DNA of 64,000 nucleotides from JBJHDF01 sp050486405 (GTDB lineage: Bacteria; Pseudomonadota; Gammaproteobacteria; Pseudomonadales; Cellvibrionaceae): the NCBI GenBank assembly GCA_050486405.1, contig JBJHDF010000010.1, positions 1-64,000 of the forward strand, given 5' to 3'. Each line of letters starts with the position of its first letter. Position 1 is the first letter of the stretch. Shown here in pieces: positions 5,934 to 14,914 of this stretch. The notes below the pieces were generated by a model. The model had not been told where the DNA came from. It saw only the letters and a list, made by a program, of their open reading frames with translations, and did not search any database. The position numbers were made by a program, and so were the translations under genes.

Positions 5934-8756
5934 TTAATACCCATACTTATCCTGACGATCCTTGAAGGCTTTTTCACCACCCTCCATTGTTGAAGTTATC
6001 ACTTCACAAATCTCAGCTTTATCAATTGCCCCTACGCAGGCGACACTCCTGCCGCCGTTATCGGCGATGTCAATGTGGGCTACAAGCTCGGACGAACCAT
6101 TAACCACAATGTTAGCATTATGACTGGCAAAAATAATCTGGCGCTTTTGTTTTGCGCTGTGAAGCTTTTCAGTCAAGTCAGTGATAATCCTGTTGTCCAA
6201 GTCACCTTCAGGCTGATCGATTATGAGTGGTCCACCAGACTGCTCCAAAAGCATAAAGAGAAGAGCTGCGGCCCGTTGGCCCTCAGACGCCTTTTCGAAG
6301 GATATCTGCCGTTCTCGGTCGCAATAGGATAGCTCTATCTCCGGCTTAGCAACTGCCGTGCTAATCGCCTCGACCCGGGTCATGTCCATCCGGTCAGCCA
6401 AGGACGTCCGAATTTTCTCGGTATCACCCAAAACCTTCATCAACTCAGCGCAATTGGGTTGGTCATCCCCTGACACCGAACCCATTTGCTGCCAATAAAG
6501 CAGCGCAAGACACTCTGTTCGCAAAAGATCCACTACATCCGATGCGGGCCCTGAAGACAAAGCCCCTTCAAGCGCCTTTAGCCTAGTCGCCTCTTGCGAA
6601 CCGGTCTTACTCGCAACGGTATCCATCGCGTCTATGATCTCGGATATATCGCCACTTGGGTAAACAGTGGCCTTTATTTTTCCGCTAGAAAGCGTCTCGA
6701 TTTCCATGGCCCATTCCTGCGTTCGCTCTGTTCGCTGGCGGTTTTTGTCCTTCAGAGCATCAACTACTTGATGTAAATTCGAGGATGGATCACCACTTGC
6801 CTTTAGCTGAGCTTCAAGATCACCAATCTGATTAGCAAGATCAGTAATCTCCTCCCGTAACTTGATTATCTGCGCAGTAACCGTTTTGTGCTCACTAAGC
6901 TTATCCAGAACCGCATCTCGCGCCACACGTGCCTTCCTAAAAGTCTCCGACCATTCCGACTCAACGGAGGCTAGGATTTCTCGCTTAGCTCGAACCCCCT
7001 CCAATAGCTTGTGTATGCCCACGGTGAATGTCTCATAAAGGTCGGCATACACCTGCACAATGGTTTGGGGCTCGCCAGTTATTTCAGTAGCTAGGTCCCG
7101 TTCGTTGAAAAGTTCAGTTTTAGAAGCGCCTAACTCTTGTAGAATTTGGTTCGCATGCTTGGATGCTTGGACTCTTTTCAGATCAAACTCGTTTGCTTTG
7201 TCAAAGTACGCAACAACAGCCTGATCCTCTTCCGATTGTTTAGGAAGCATATTCTCAAGAGCCTGGACACGCTGAATGAGCGAATCACGGCTGGTCTTAA
7301 GTCTTCGTAATTTGGCTTGCAGCTCCCAATGAGAGATAAGCTCCCGGATGGCCGCCCTTACCGCGCCTTTAGCGGCATCAATATCCTGCACAAGACGGTC
7401 ATCCTCCAATTTGTATTCCGGGTTTACGAACTGAAGCAAATCGGAAAGTTGCGTCTTTTTACCTGCCTGCTTACCAACTTCTGCAAGCTCCCCCTGGCTG
7501 TACACAACCGCCGGAAAGAGTGCCCGCAACTCCTTGACCGTGATCGTTTGCGTATCACCGTTGGGATAGGTGACTTTTGGAGAGTAGGCGCTCGCTTGTG
7601 TACGCTCTACGGTGAAGAGAGCATTGTCCTGCATAATATCCAGTTTGACTCTGCCATTTTTAGAAATTAACGTATCGTTTATCAGTCCATTCAGGCGCTC
7701 GGCGCCCGAATAGTGGTTTCTCGCGAAATCGTGGCAGCTTCGCCCAAGCCCGAATGACAAATACTCAAGCAGTGAACTTTTGCCGCTACCCCGGCCACCT
7801 ATAACCGAATTGAGTTCCTGACTTAATGTTACACTTGTATTCTGAAGGATGGTCGACCCCTCAAAGGTCAGTGCAGCAACGAAGAGCGATGGAATCTTCG
7901 GCGGATTAATACAGATTCGAGACTGGTGCCCAAGAAACGCCTGCCGAATAGCCTCTGCTGTTGGTTCCGCAAGCTTGATCCAGGTGTTATTCTGACCAAG
8001 CGTGGCGTAATCGGCGGATCGACTATCTGAGGTGGGTAGTGGATATATTTCGCGTGTGGACCACGTTTTGTCGGTGCCGGAAAGACGTTGCTTGTTCTTG
8101 GGACCAAGAGTGTTAATTGTCTGGCCCTGGTCAAGATAACCACCTACATGGGGCATTCGAAGGAAGTCGCCGTGTGCACCATCAATCAGAACGGTGTGCT
8201 TATTACCCTGGGAGACGTTAGGGAGAACGATGTAGCGCCGTCTTAACCCTTCGAGGGCATCAAGTTCCTTGGTGATATCTGCATAACTCATGGTAAGCTG
8301 AGTTACCTTCGGACTCTTAGCAGCCTTCTCATCTTGAGCGGCGTAGGCGATCCCGAGCTTACCTTGAGCCTGCCTTCTCCAATCTTCTGAAAGCTCAGCG
8401 TCAAAAAGTATAAGGCATTGTTTCCCACCGTTAGTGGTCAGTTCCATGCCAGGAAAAAGCCAAATGTCAAAGTCCGGGTCTATCTCCTTTCGACTAGCGA
8501 TTACCTGCTGTACATACGGCACCATGACCATCTCATGATGATCAGTGAGAGCAATCGCTTCCAAGCCTTTATCTACGCATTGATCGACGAATACGTTTGC
8601 CCATTGAAGTCGCGCTTCATCAACTTCAGTTGTAGTAGCAGCAGTACCAGACTCAGGAATGATTTCATCGATGCCGAAAGGTCGGCTTCCTACCCAATTA
8701 GGATCGCGGGGTGTGTGGACCTGAAAGTCACATTTCTTCCAGCATGCATAACTCAT
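5934..8756 (-). CDS. PHP domain / SMC-like AAA ATPase (TrlF family)
   Basis: This 940-aa protein begins with a PHP metallo-hydrolase-like domain (DFQVHTPRD at 10-18, ALTDHHEM at 69-76, giving the histidine and aspartate metal ligands). It then has an ABC/SMC-type ATPase with Walker A GGRGSGKSS at 320-328, a long coiled-coil middle (about 450-680), and a C-terminal Walker B-like LIIDQPEGDLDN followed by IIFASHNANIVV. This layout is that of TrlF-type ATPases, thought to act on nucleic acid in anti-phage settings. Here it lies directly after hsdS (68 bp) within the restriction operon and before a phosphatase gene. GC content seems lower than in the flanking housekeeping genes. Biochemical activity is not established by the sequence. 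Confidence 0.85.
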   Translation of the reverse strand: MSYACWKKCDFQVHTPRDPNWVGSRPFGIDEIIPESGTAATTTEVDEARLQWANVFVDQCVDKGLEAIALTDHHEMVMVPYVQQVIASRKEIDPDFDIWLFPGMELTTNGGKQCLILFDAELSEDWRRQAQGKLGIAYAAQDEKAAKSPKVTQLTMSYADITKELDALEGLRRRYIVLPNVSQGNKHTVLIDGAHGDFLRMPHVGGYLDQGQTINTLGPKNKQRLSGTDKTWSTREIYPLPTSDSRSADYATLGQNNTWIKLAEPTAEAIRQAFLGHQSRICINPPKIPSLFVAALTFEGSTILQNTSVTLSQELNSVIGGRGSGKSSLLEYLSFGLGRSCHDFARNHYSGAERLNGLINDTLISKNGRVKLDIMQDNALFTVERTQASAYSPKVTYPNGDTQTITVKELRALFPAVVYSQGELAEVGKQAGKKTQLSDLLQFVNPEYKLEDDRLVQDIDAAKGAVRAAIRELISHWELQAKLRRLKTSRDSLIQRVQALENMLPKQSEEDQAVVAYFDKANEFDLKRVQASKHANQILQELGASKTELFNERDLATEITGEPQTIVQVYADLYETFTVGIHKLLEGVRAKREILASVESEWSETFRKARVARDAVLDKLSEHKTVTAQIIKLREEITDLANQIGDLEAQLKASGDPSSNLHQVVDALKDKNRQRTERTQEWAMEIETLSSGKIKATVYPSGDISEIIDAMDTVASKTGSQEATRLKALEGALSSGPASDVVDLLRTECLALLYWQQMGSVSGDDQPNCAELMKVLGDTEKIRTSLADRMDMTRVEAISTAVAKPEIELSYCDRERQISFEKASEGQRAAALLFMLLEQSGGPLIIDQPEGDLDNRIITDLTEKLHSAKQKRQIIFASHNANIVVNGSSELVAHIDIADNGGRSVACVGAIDKAEICEVITSTMEGGEKAFKDRQDKYGY

Positions 8757-8824
8757 GGCTCTTTCACCCCCAAAAATAAAATTTATCTATAAAAGGCAGT
8801 GATGCCTATCTAGCATTATCATTC

Positions 8825-10147
8825 CTATGCTTCATGCATCAACTGTCCCGAAAACGCTCTTTTCAGAATGGATTGGCGAAGAACATCTGCATGTGCGATC
8901 TGATTGCTTAGCTCACTGTACATGACGTCTGCCTGCTGTAACTTTTCCTCCACATAAGAAACAATCGCTTTTTGTTCTTCCAGGCAGGGAAGCGCAATAT
9001 GCAGGGCTCTAATTTCGGGAAAATAGATGGTTGTGTGAGTGGTTCCTTTTCCGAATCGTCGGATCTCATCACCCTCAGCCATGATTGCGTACATCAGGTA
9101 TTTTGGCTCAAGAGCGTCAGTACACGTCCAAGTAGCGAAATCCTGGCTAGTCGCCATGGGCTTCCCCATAATGCATACATAGCCAACTGATGCCGTTCGG
9201 GATAGACACACTGTTCCAGCGGGCAAGGTGCGAGCCGAAGAGTTATTCAGTCCTTCAGCGGTAACCTTTTGCAATGTATCGTTGATCACTCTCCCGTGGT
9301 TTAGGCGAGCATCGACAATTCCAATCCATAAGTCCTCACCACCACTCCAATACTCGGGATGCTTTCGGCTAGGGGTGTGCCCGGTTTCCTGCCGAGCAAC
9401 CCTGAGCAATGGAGTCCAGGCCCACCCCGTCGGAATCGACTTTTTTGGTTTATTGACTGCGAGGGCCCCTACACCCTCAATCACTTCAATGCTTGCCGCT
9501 CGACCTCCCTTTGGCTGCACGGGTGCGGGAACGCGGGCAAGGAGTTGTTCGGGGGATTCGAGTTTGCCCTTGTTCTCTTCACGCCATTGGGCGGTGAGTT
9601 TGCCTTCGAAGGCGTGTTTGAGGACGGCTTGGCGGTAGACTTTGAGTTGTTCGCGTGCGGTGGTTAGGGCACTGATGCCATTTTCAAGCTCTGAGAAAAG
9701 TTGTTCTATTTTCGCTACGATCTGGCGCTGGTGGCTTAAAGAAAAAGGAGGAAGGAAGAAGGAAGAAATTTGCTTAAAATCAACTCGTGGGCGATCTCCC
9801 GCATTCAAGCTATTGGCATAGTTTACGAAATCTCGCGCATTCAGCCGCAACGTAAGAAACTTGGGGTCAATTTTCTCATTACCGGGGAGAACTATAAATT
9901 CTGACGAGCAGATTCCGTCACGATCAGCACACCAAACTTTATTTAAGCATGGACGAAGCCGCGAATAGAGCACATCTCCGCAATAAAATCGTTTTGCAGA
10001 GCTCTTTAGCTCAGAGGCAGACTTAGTGCCGATTAGCCTCATTGTGTGTGCTTCAATGTCATCTAAGCCCACGAATGGCATATCTGGACAATCCTTTGGT
10101 AGCACCTTCTCCGTGCGGGGGGCGACGACTTCATCGATACTAATCAT
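8825..10147 (-). CDS. hsdS: Type I restriction specificity subunit HsdS
   Basis: The 440-aa product has two target-recognition domains, each followed by a conserved helical spacer. The first domain spans about 1-130 and is followed by LSHQRQIVAKIEQLFSELE; the second spans about 235-385 and is followed by LEEQKAIVSYVEEKLQQAD. LKHAFEGKLTAQW and LKRAFSGQLMHEA close the two halves, the standard HsdS repeat. It sets the bipartite DNA target for methylation and cleavage. Its start overlaps the four-helix-bundle gene by 4 bp (ATGA), so it is translationally coupled within the hsdR transcript. Length and layout look intact. Confidence 0.95.
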   Translation of the reverse strand: MISIDEVVAPRTEKVLPKDCPDMPFVGLDDIEAHTMRLIGTKSASELKSSAKRFYCGDVLYSRLRPCLNKVWCADRDGICSSEFIVLPGNEKIDPKFLTLRLNARDFVNYANSLNAGDRPRVDFKQISSFFLPPFSLSHQRQIVAKIEQLFSELENGISALTTAREQLKVYRQAVLKHAFEGKLTAQWREENKGKLESPEQLLARVPAPVQPKGGRAASIEVIEGVGALAVNKPKKSIPTGWAWTPLLRVARQETGHTPSRKHPEYWSGGEDLWIGIVDARLNHGRVINDTLQKVTAEGLNNSSARTLPAGTVCLSRTASVGYVCIMGKPMATSQDFATWTCTDALEPKYLMYAIMAEGDEIRRFGKGTTHTTIYFPEIRALHIALPCLEEQKAIVSYVEEKLQQADVMYSELSNQIAHADVLRQSILKRAFSGQLMHEA

Positions 10148-10524
10148 ATAGCCGCTCCTCGTTCTTGATTTGATTTGGCTTTACGCATGGTAGATACAAA
10201 AATAGCGGTTAGCTCTCCGCACTCATCCTGCAACGCGGATAGCTTATCTGGAGAAACAATTCTAGATTCAACAAGCAGTTCAAACCAATAAGCGGTTTCT
10301 TCAATTTCTTTCAGAGAATCACCGACTTTGGCAATAAATTCTGCCTTGCTACGTGAACGATAGGCTTCTCGGTAATTGGCGCCTACAGACGTGCCTGATC
10401 GCAGGACCTGCTTGCCAATCACCTGTGCGGCCGTAGTCTTTGGCAAAGCGGAATACAACCGAATAATCCGCAAGGCAAACTCCTTGGTACGGACTCTTAA
10501 ATCGGCCACCTCTTCCTTCTGCAT
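10144..10524 (-). CDS. Four-helix-bundle protein (23S rRNA intervening-sequence protein family)
   Basis: The product is 126 aa from the ATG at 10524, which has GGAAGAAGG just upstream; an in-frame TTG at 10542 would overlap the hsdR stop. The VLRSGTSVGANYREAYRSRS segment is the signature of the four-helix-bundle family first seen inside 23S rRNA intervening sequences. These small helical proteins also sit between type I restriction genes in many genomes. Its 3' end overlaps the hsdS start, so the three genes form one operon. A role in complex assembly is plausible but unproved. Confidence 0.9.
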   Translation of the reverse strand: MQKEEVADLRVRTKEFALRIIRLYSALPKTTAAQVIGKQVLRSGTSVGANYREAYRSRSKAEFIAKVGDSLKEIEETAYWFELLVESRIVSPDKLSALQDECGELTAIFVSTMRKAKSNQERGAAI

Positions 10525-10538
10525 TTTTCCTTCTTCCT

Positions 10539-13313
10539 TCAAGCAACAAGCTCCCGATTCAATTCCTCAATCACCTCATCCATCCGATCACCAAACAATT
10601 GATACATTTTTCCCATGCCACCCTTAGCATCAAAGGGGGCCATTTCCAGGTCGTCGCGCTCCATATGGAAGGAGCTGATAATGTGATCGCGAATCATGTG
10701 TAGCCAGGCCATTTGTATCTCATTAAATTTTTCACCGGCGCCGCTATGGTGCTGCAAAATCCAGCGTTGGAAGTTGCGACGCACGGTTTGGTTGTAGGGT
10801 GTTAGCACTTCGTCTATGCCGCATACGCGACGAATAAGGGCGACGAGTGCGGTTAGTTCGGAGATTGGATTCCCGCCTTCGCGGGAATGACGAATATTAT
10901 CCAGATAGTCATAAGCTTGCCATACGCGCTGAGGGGCGAGTTTGGGGCGGTCTTGGCGCAGTTGGTCGAGCAGGGTTTTGATCATGTGGTAATTGACCTC
11001 GGCGCGGCGGGCCGGGGTTTGGAAGTAGATGGTAAGCGCGTCTATGTCGTTTTGGTGTTCGCGCAGGTAGTCGGCAAATTCCTGGGTGAGCGCTTGGGCG
11101 TTCTCGGTGGTGTCGCCGTCCCACTCGGCGCGGGTGACGCTGTCCAGGTCGTCGTGGACGATGGTTTGTTCTTTATCGCGGCGGATGGTGTCGATCAACT
11201 CTACCAGCTCGCCGGTAAATACGTTGGCGGCCTGGCCTACCAGTTGATCGCGGGCTTGGTCGCGGGCGCTGTCGCCGGGATCGGTGCCTTCGGGTTGCCC
11301 GGCAATGTGCAGGGCTTTTTGCTCTACGGTGTCTGGGTTTATGGCATCCAACAGTTCGCCCACTATTAGCAGTAGCGGTTTGCCACCGGCTTTTTCACTG
11401 ATGCGGGCGCGGTCTTTGTCGTCCAGTTGTTTGTCCAGCCGGGCCAGGCGGCCTGCCAGAGAGCTGACGCTGTCTTCATCCCGGGCGGCGCCCATCATCA
11501 CGCCCATGGCCAGCTCTTTGAGGGAGACGCCGGGTTTGGTGATCAGCGGCTGGCTGGCAGTTTTGAGGGATTTGGTGACGCCTATGGCATCCACTATCAC
11601 GTAGTGGGTTTTAGCGCTGGTGGCGGAGGGGGTGACTTTTTTCAGGCTGTCTTCATCCAGGGTGCAAGTGCCCCGGCCCTTCATCTGCTCAAAGTAGTTG
11701 CGGCTTTTAACATCGCGCATAAACAGCAGGCATTCCAGCGGTTTAACGTCCGTGCCGGTGGCGATCATGTCTACGGTGACGGCAATGCGGGGGTGGTAGT
11801 CATTGCGGAACTGGGCGAGTACGGATTTGGGGTCTTCTTCGATTTTGTAGGTGATCTTTTTGCAGAACTGGTTGCCCTCACCAAACTCCTCGCGCACGGT
11901 GTTGATAATGTCGTCGGCGTGGCTGTCGGTTTTGGCAAAGATCAGGGTTTTGGGTACTTCCTGCCGGCCGGGGAAGATGTCGGGCAGTTTGTCTTTAAAG
12001 GTGCGGATGACGGTGCGAATCTGGTCTGGGTTGACGATATTCCGGTCCAGTTGTTTGGCGGTGTAGGTTTCGTCTTCGTCTTGTATTTCCCAGCGCCTTT
12101 TACGGGTGAGGCGTTCGCGCTTTTCGATTTGCTGTTTGGCGGTTAGGGTGCCGCCCTGTTTGGTTTTTTCGGTTTCGATGACGTAGATCTCGTTACCCAC
12201 GTTGACGCCATCGGCCACGGCTTTTTCGTGGTCGTATTCGCTGACCACATTCTTTTTAAAGAAGCCGTAGGTACGGTTGTCTGGGGTGGCGGTGAGGCCG
12301 ATTAGGTAGGCATCAAAGTATTCGATCACTTGCCGCCACAGGTTGTAGATGGAGCGGTGGCATTCGTCGATAACGATAAAGTCGAAAAACTCCGGTGGAA
12401 TTTTGCTGTTGTACACCACGGGCAGCGGTGCTTTGTTCAGCAGGCCGTTTGCGGTCGGGCTTTCCTCGGTGGCTTCATCCAGCGGCTCACCCTTGAGCAG
12501 GGAGTACATGCGCTGGATGGTGCTGATGCTGACTTGGGTATCGGTGGCCACAAAAGCCGATTTGAGCCGCTGGGCGGTGTATAGCTCGGTGAATTTGCGG
12601 TTGTCGTCGTTGGGCAGGAAGGCCATAAACTCCTGCTCCGCCTGTTCGCCCAGGTTTTTGGTATCCACCAGAAACAGAATGCGTTTGGCACCGGCGTGTT
12701 TCAGTAGCCGGTAGGTGGCGGTGATGGCGGTAAAGGTTTTGCCGGAGCCGGTGGCCATTTGCACCAGGGCGCGGGGTTTGTCCTGTTTGAAGGAGTCTTC
12801 CAGGTTGGTGATGGCGGTGATTTGGCAATCGCGCAGGCCGTCGGTATTGAGCGGCGGCATTTGTTGCAGGCGGGTGCGCAGGGTTTGGGGCTGCTCCAGC
12901 CATTCGGCCAGGGTTTCCGGCCTATGGAAGTTGAAGATTTCCCGCGAGCGCGGTGCCGGGTCGCGGCTATCGGTAAAACGGGTGATTATGCCGGTGCTTT
13001 CGTAGACAAAGCGCAGCGGGGTGGGATTTTTAACCCACTTCAGGCTGGCATGGGCATAACCCTGGGATTGGTCTTCCACGGTGGTGATTTCGTGGCCCCA
13101 GTCTTCCGGCTTGGCCTCGATCACGCCTACGGCTTGTTTGTCTACAAACAGTGCGTAGTCGGCGGGGCCTACGTCGGTGTGGTACTCGCGCACGGCAATG
13201 CCAGGCCCGGCGTTGAAGTCGATGGCCTTTTTGCCTTGCACCACCCAACCGGCAGCGGTAAGCAGCTTGTCAATTTGGTCGCGGGCGCGCTGTTCCGGGT
13301 TTTGGTTGACCAT
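10539..13313 (-). CDS. hsdR: Type I restriction endonuclease subunit HsdR
   Basis: This 924-aa translocase/nuclease has an N-terminal PD-(D/E)XK nuclease with D52 and EAK at 66-68, an SF2 motor with MATGSGKT at 186-193 and DECHRS further on, and a C-terminal helical HsdR region. It cleaves unmodified DNA after ATP-driven translocation with HsdM2-HsdS. The coding frame carries a translated palindromic repeat (HSREGGNP, about residues 806-815; see 10867-10892) between helical segments, without breaking the frame. It is the first gene of the hsdR-4HB-hsdS-trlF run; a candidate promoter lies at 13347-13376. Confidence 0.96.
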   Translation of the reverse strand: MVNQNPEQRARDQIDKLLTAAGWVVQGKKAIDFNAGPGIAVREYHTDVGPADYALFVDKQAVGVIEAKPEDWGHEITTVEDQSQGYAHASLKWVKNPTPLRFVYESTGIITRFTDSRDPAPRSREIFNFHRPETLAEWLEQPQTLRTRLQQMPPLNTDGLRDCQITAITNLEDSFKQDKPRALVQMATGSGKTFTAITATYRLLKHAGAKRILFLVDTKNLGEQAEQEFMAFLPNDDNRKFTELYTAQRLKSAFVATDTQVSISTIQRMYSLLKGEPLDEATEESPTANGLLNKAPLPVVYNSKIPPEFFDFIVIDECHRSIYNLWRQVIEYFDAYLIGLTATPDNRTYGFFKKNVVSEYDHEKAVADGVNVGNEIYVIETEKTKQGGTLTAKQQIEKRERLTRKRRWEIQDEDETYTAKQLDRNIVNPDQIRTVIRTFKDKLPDIFPGRQEVPKTLIFAKTDSHADDIINTVREEFGEGNQFCKKITYKIEEDPKSVLAQFRNDYHPRIAVTVDMIATGTDVKPLECLLFMRDVKSRNYFEQMKGRGTCTLDEDSLKKVTPSATSAKTHYVIVDAIGVTKSLKTASQPLITKPGVSLKELAMGVMMGAARDEDSVSSLAGRLARLDKQLDDKDRARISEKAGGKPLLLIVGELLDAINPDTVEQKALHIAGQPEGTDPGDSARDQARDQLVGQAANVFTGELVELIDTIRRDKEQTIVHDDLDSVTRAEWDGDTTENAQALTQEFADYLREHQNDIDALTIYFQTPARRAEVNYHMIKTLLDQLRQDRPKLAPQRVWQAYDYLDNIRHSREGGNPISELTALVALIRRVCGIDEVLTPYNQTVRRNFQRWILQHHSGAGEKFNEIQMAWLHMIRDHIISSFHMERDDLEMAPFDAKGGMGKMYQLFGDRMDEVIEELNRELVA
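10867..10892. repeat. REP-like palindrome inside hsdR (HSREGGNP-type element)
   Basis: ATTCCCGC and GCGGGAAT form perfect 8-bp arms around CTTC (10869-10888). On the minus strand it is read in frame as HSREGGNP, the recurrent peptide made by this widespread proteobacterial palindromic repeat. It is usually intergenic, so its in-frame presence near the end of hsdR is notable. Confidence 0.8.
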
Positions 13314-13346
13314 CCGTTATCATCCGTGGTGCTTATGGTTTAGGAC

Positions 13347-13376
13347 ATTGTAGCAGCCATTTAGCGGGTGTTTCAT
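13347..13376 (-). promoter_or_regulatory. Candidate sigma-70 promoter for hsdR
   Basis: On the minus strand ATGAAA (13371-13376) is followed after 18 bases by TACAAT (13347-13352), 34 bases before the hsdR ATG. The -10 is good and the -35 moderate. Confidence 0.35.
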
Positions 13377-13387
13377 CGCATATTCAC

Positions 13388-13748
13388 CACCCTACCCCTG
13401 CCCATACGCCGTATACTTCCGAGCACTCCCCCGCACCTGCTCCGCCGGGTAGCGCTGCTCGTTAATGGTCATTTTTTCACCAACGGCGGTAGGGATATCA
13501 ATACCCAGCTTGTCCGCCAGGCGGATGAGGTAGATTTGCACATCGGCGATTTCGTAGGCGGCGGCCTGGTGTTGTTCGGGGCTGAGCTGGCGGGACTGGT
13601 CTTCGGTGAGCCACTGGAAGAGCTCGGTCAGTTCGGCCACTTCGGCGCTGAGGGCCATGGTGAGGTTTTTGGGGGAGTGGAACTGGTCCCAGTCGCGGGC
13701 GGCGGCGAACTCCCGGGCCTTGTCTCGAATCTCACGAAATTCACTCAT
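13388..13748. repeat. Direct repeat, copy 1 (mazG-like unit)
   Basis: This ~360-bp unit is nearly identical to 14915-15275, in the same orientation. Identity covers the whole mazG-like frame and about 4 bp beyond its stop. The two copies bracket rhuM. Confidence 0.85.
13392..13748 (-). CDS. MazG-like nucleotide pyrophosphohydrolase, copy 1
   Basis: This 118-aa single-domain MazG-like protein has the metal-binding helices SAEVAELTELFQW and EIADVQIYLIRLAD, which hydrolyse (d)NTPs to monophosphates in this family. The ATG at 13748 overlaps the end of rhuM by 8 bp, and the ribosome-binding site lies in rhuM. A near-identical copy is at 14919-15275: nine residue differences in 118, with DNA identity running past the stop codon. 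An upstream in-frame extension exists but lies inside rhuM and is rejected. In this setting it may shape nucleotide pools during phage attack; that is inference. Confidence 0.88.
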   Translation of the reverse strand: MSEFREIRDKAREFAAARDWDQFHSPKNLTMALSAEVAELTELFQWLTEDQSRQLSPEQHQAAAYEIADVQIYLIRLADKLGIDIPTAVGEKMTINEQRYPAEQVRGSARKYTAYGQG

Positions 13749-14793
13749 GGAGCTGTCCACCCTCGGGGTTTTGAATGGCTTCAATCTGCCTAAGCATCCG
13801 GTCGAAGTCGCTTTCGAACAGGCGGTCCTGAGTGATGCGGTATTTCTCGAATTCGCTTTCGGCATAGGCTTTGGCAATTTCTGCTGTCACTTTGCCTGCA
13901 TCTTGAAGGATTGCGCGGTCGGTGGCGTCGATAAAGCGGTTGAGGCGGGTTTCCCAGTCCTGCATGGTCATGGGTATCTTGCGCAGGGCCATGTCTTCAG
14001 CCACATCCAGGTAGGCGTTCACCAGCCGCGTCAGTTGTGCCATTTCGTCTTCAGACAGGTAGTTCTTGGCCACGCTGACATCGAACTTCTGGATTTTTCC
14101 ACGCGGGGCATCCTTCCAGGTGGTCAAGCCCATATTCTGCTTTTCGGCATCGGCGCGGTTGACTATAACCTCCGCCGCCGTCTGGCCGTGGATGGCCCAA
14201 TGGAGCTTGTTCTGCACGGTGGCGAAAAAGCGCTTGGTGGCCTGAGCGGTTACATCGTAGTCGATGGCGGTGGCGTAGATGTCGGTGATTTTCTGGTAGA
14301 ACTTGCGCTCCGACAGGCGAATCTCGCGGACCCGCTGTAGCTGCTCTTCAAAATACTGCTCGGTAAGGATGGAGCCACCGCTTTTGATGCGCTCGTCGTC
14401 CATGACGTAGGCTTTGATGGTGTACTCATCAATGATGGTGGTGGCCCATTTGCGAAACTGGACGGCGCGTTCGGAGTTGACCTTGTAGCCCACGGCAATA
14501 ATGGCGGGCAGTTTGTAGTGCAGGGTGTTGTAGTTTTTGCCATCGGTAGCAGTTATCCGGAATTTCCGGATAACTGAATCTTCCTGTAACTCACTGTCTG
14601 AAAAGATTTTTTTCAGATGCTCGTTGATGGTGCGTACATTGACATCGTAGAGGGTGGCCATCATTTTCTGAGTCAGCCAGATGCTTTCATCGGCATAAAT
14701 CGTCTCTACTCCGCCTGAACCGCTGGCGGCGACAAAGGTCAGGTATTCAGCTGCCGATGAGCGGGTGATGGAAATGTCCTTTTTTTTGCTCAT
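13741..14793 (-). CDS. RhuM family protein
   Basis: This 350-aa product is full length for the RhuM (virulence-protein-like) family: an N-terminal KilA-N/Bro-like DNA-binding-type region with ESIWLTQKMMATLYDV, the conserved KLPAIIAVGYKVNSERAVQFRKWAT block, and a helical C-terminal half. The family was named from a Salmonella pathogenicity island, is common in type I restriction loci, and has no settled biochemical role. It overlaps the mazG-like gene downstream by 8 bp. A decayed relative lies at 3363-3781. Confidence 0.88.
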   Translation of the reverse strand: MSKKKDISITRSSAAEYLTFVAASGSGGVETIYADESIWLTQKMMATLYDVNVRTINEHLKKIFSDSELQEDSVIRKFRITATDGKNYNTLHYKLPAIIAVGYKVNSERAVQFRKWATTIIDEYTIKAYVMDDERIKSGGSILTEQYFEEQLQRVREIRLSERKFYQKITDIYATAIDYDVTAQATKRFFATVQNKLHWAIHGQTAAEVIVNRADAEKQNMGLTTWKDAPRGKIQKFDVSVAKNYLSEDEMAQLTRLVNAYLDVAEDMALRKIPMTMQDWETRLNRFIDATDRAILQDAGKVTAEIAKAYAESEFEKYRITQDRLFESDFDRMLRQIEAIQNPEGGQLHE

Positions 14794-14914
14794 ATGCTTG
14801 GCTTCTTGGTTGTTTCATACCACTGCCAACGTCGGCAGCTTTGTTTTGGCCAGAGGTCAGTCCATTCTCTAGCGTTGTCAATTGGTTATTGTATCCACCT
14901 TCGAGGGGTTTTGC

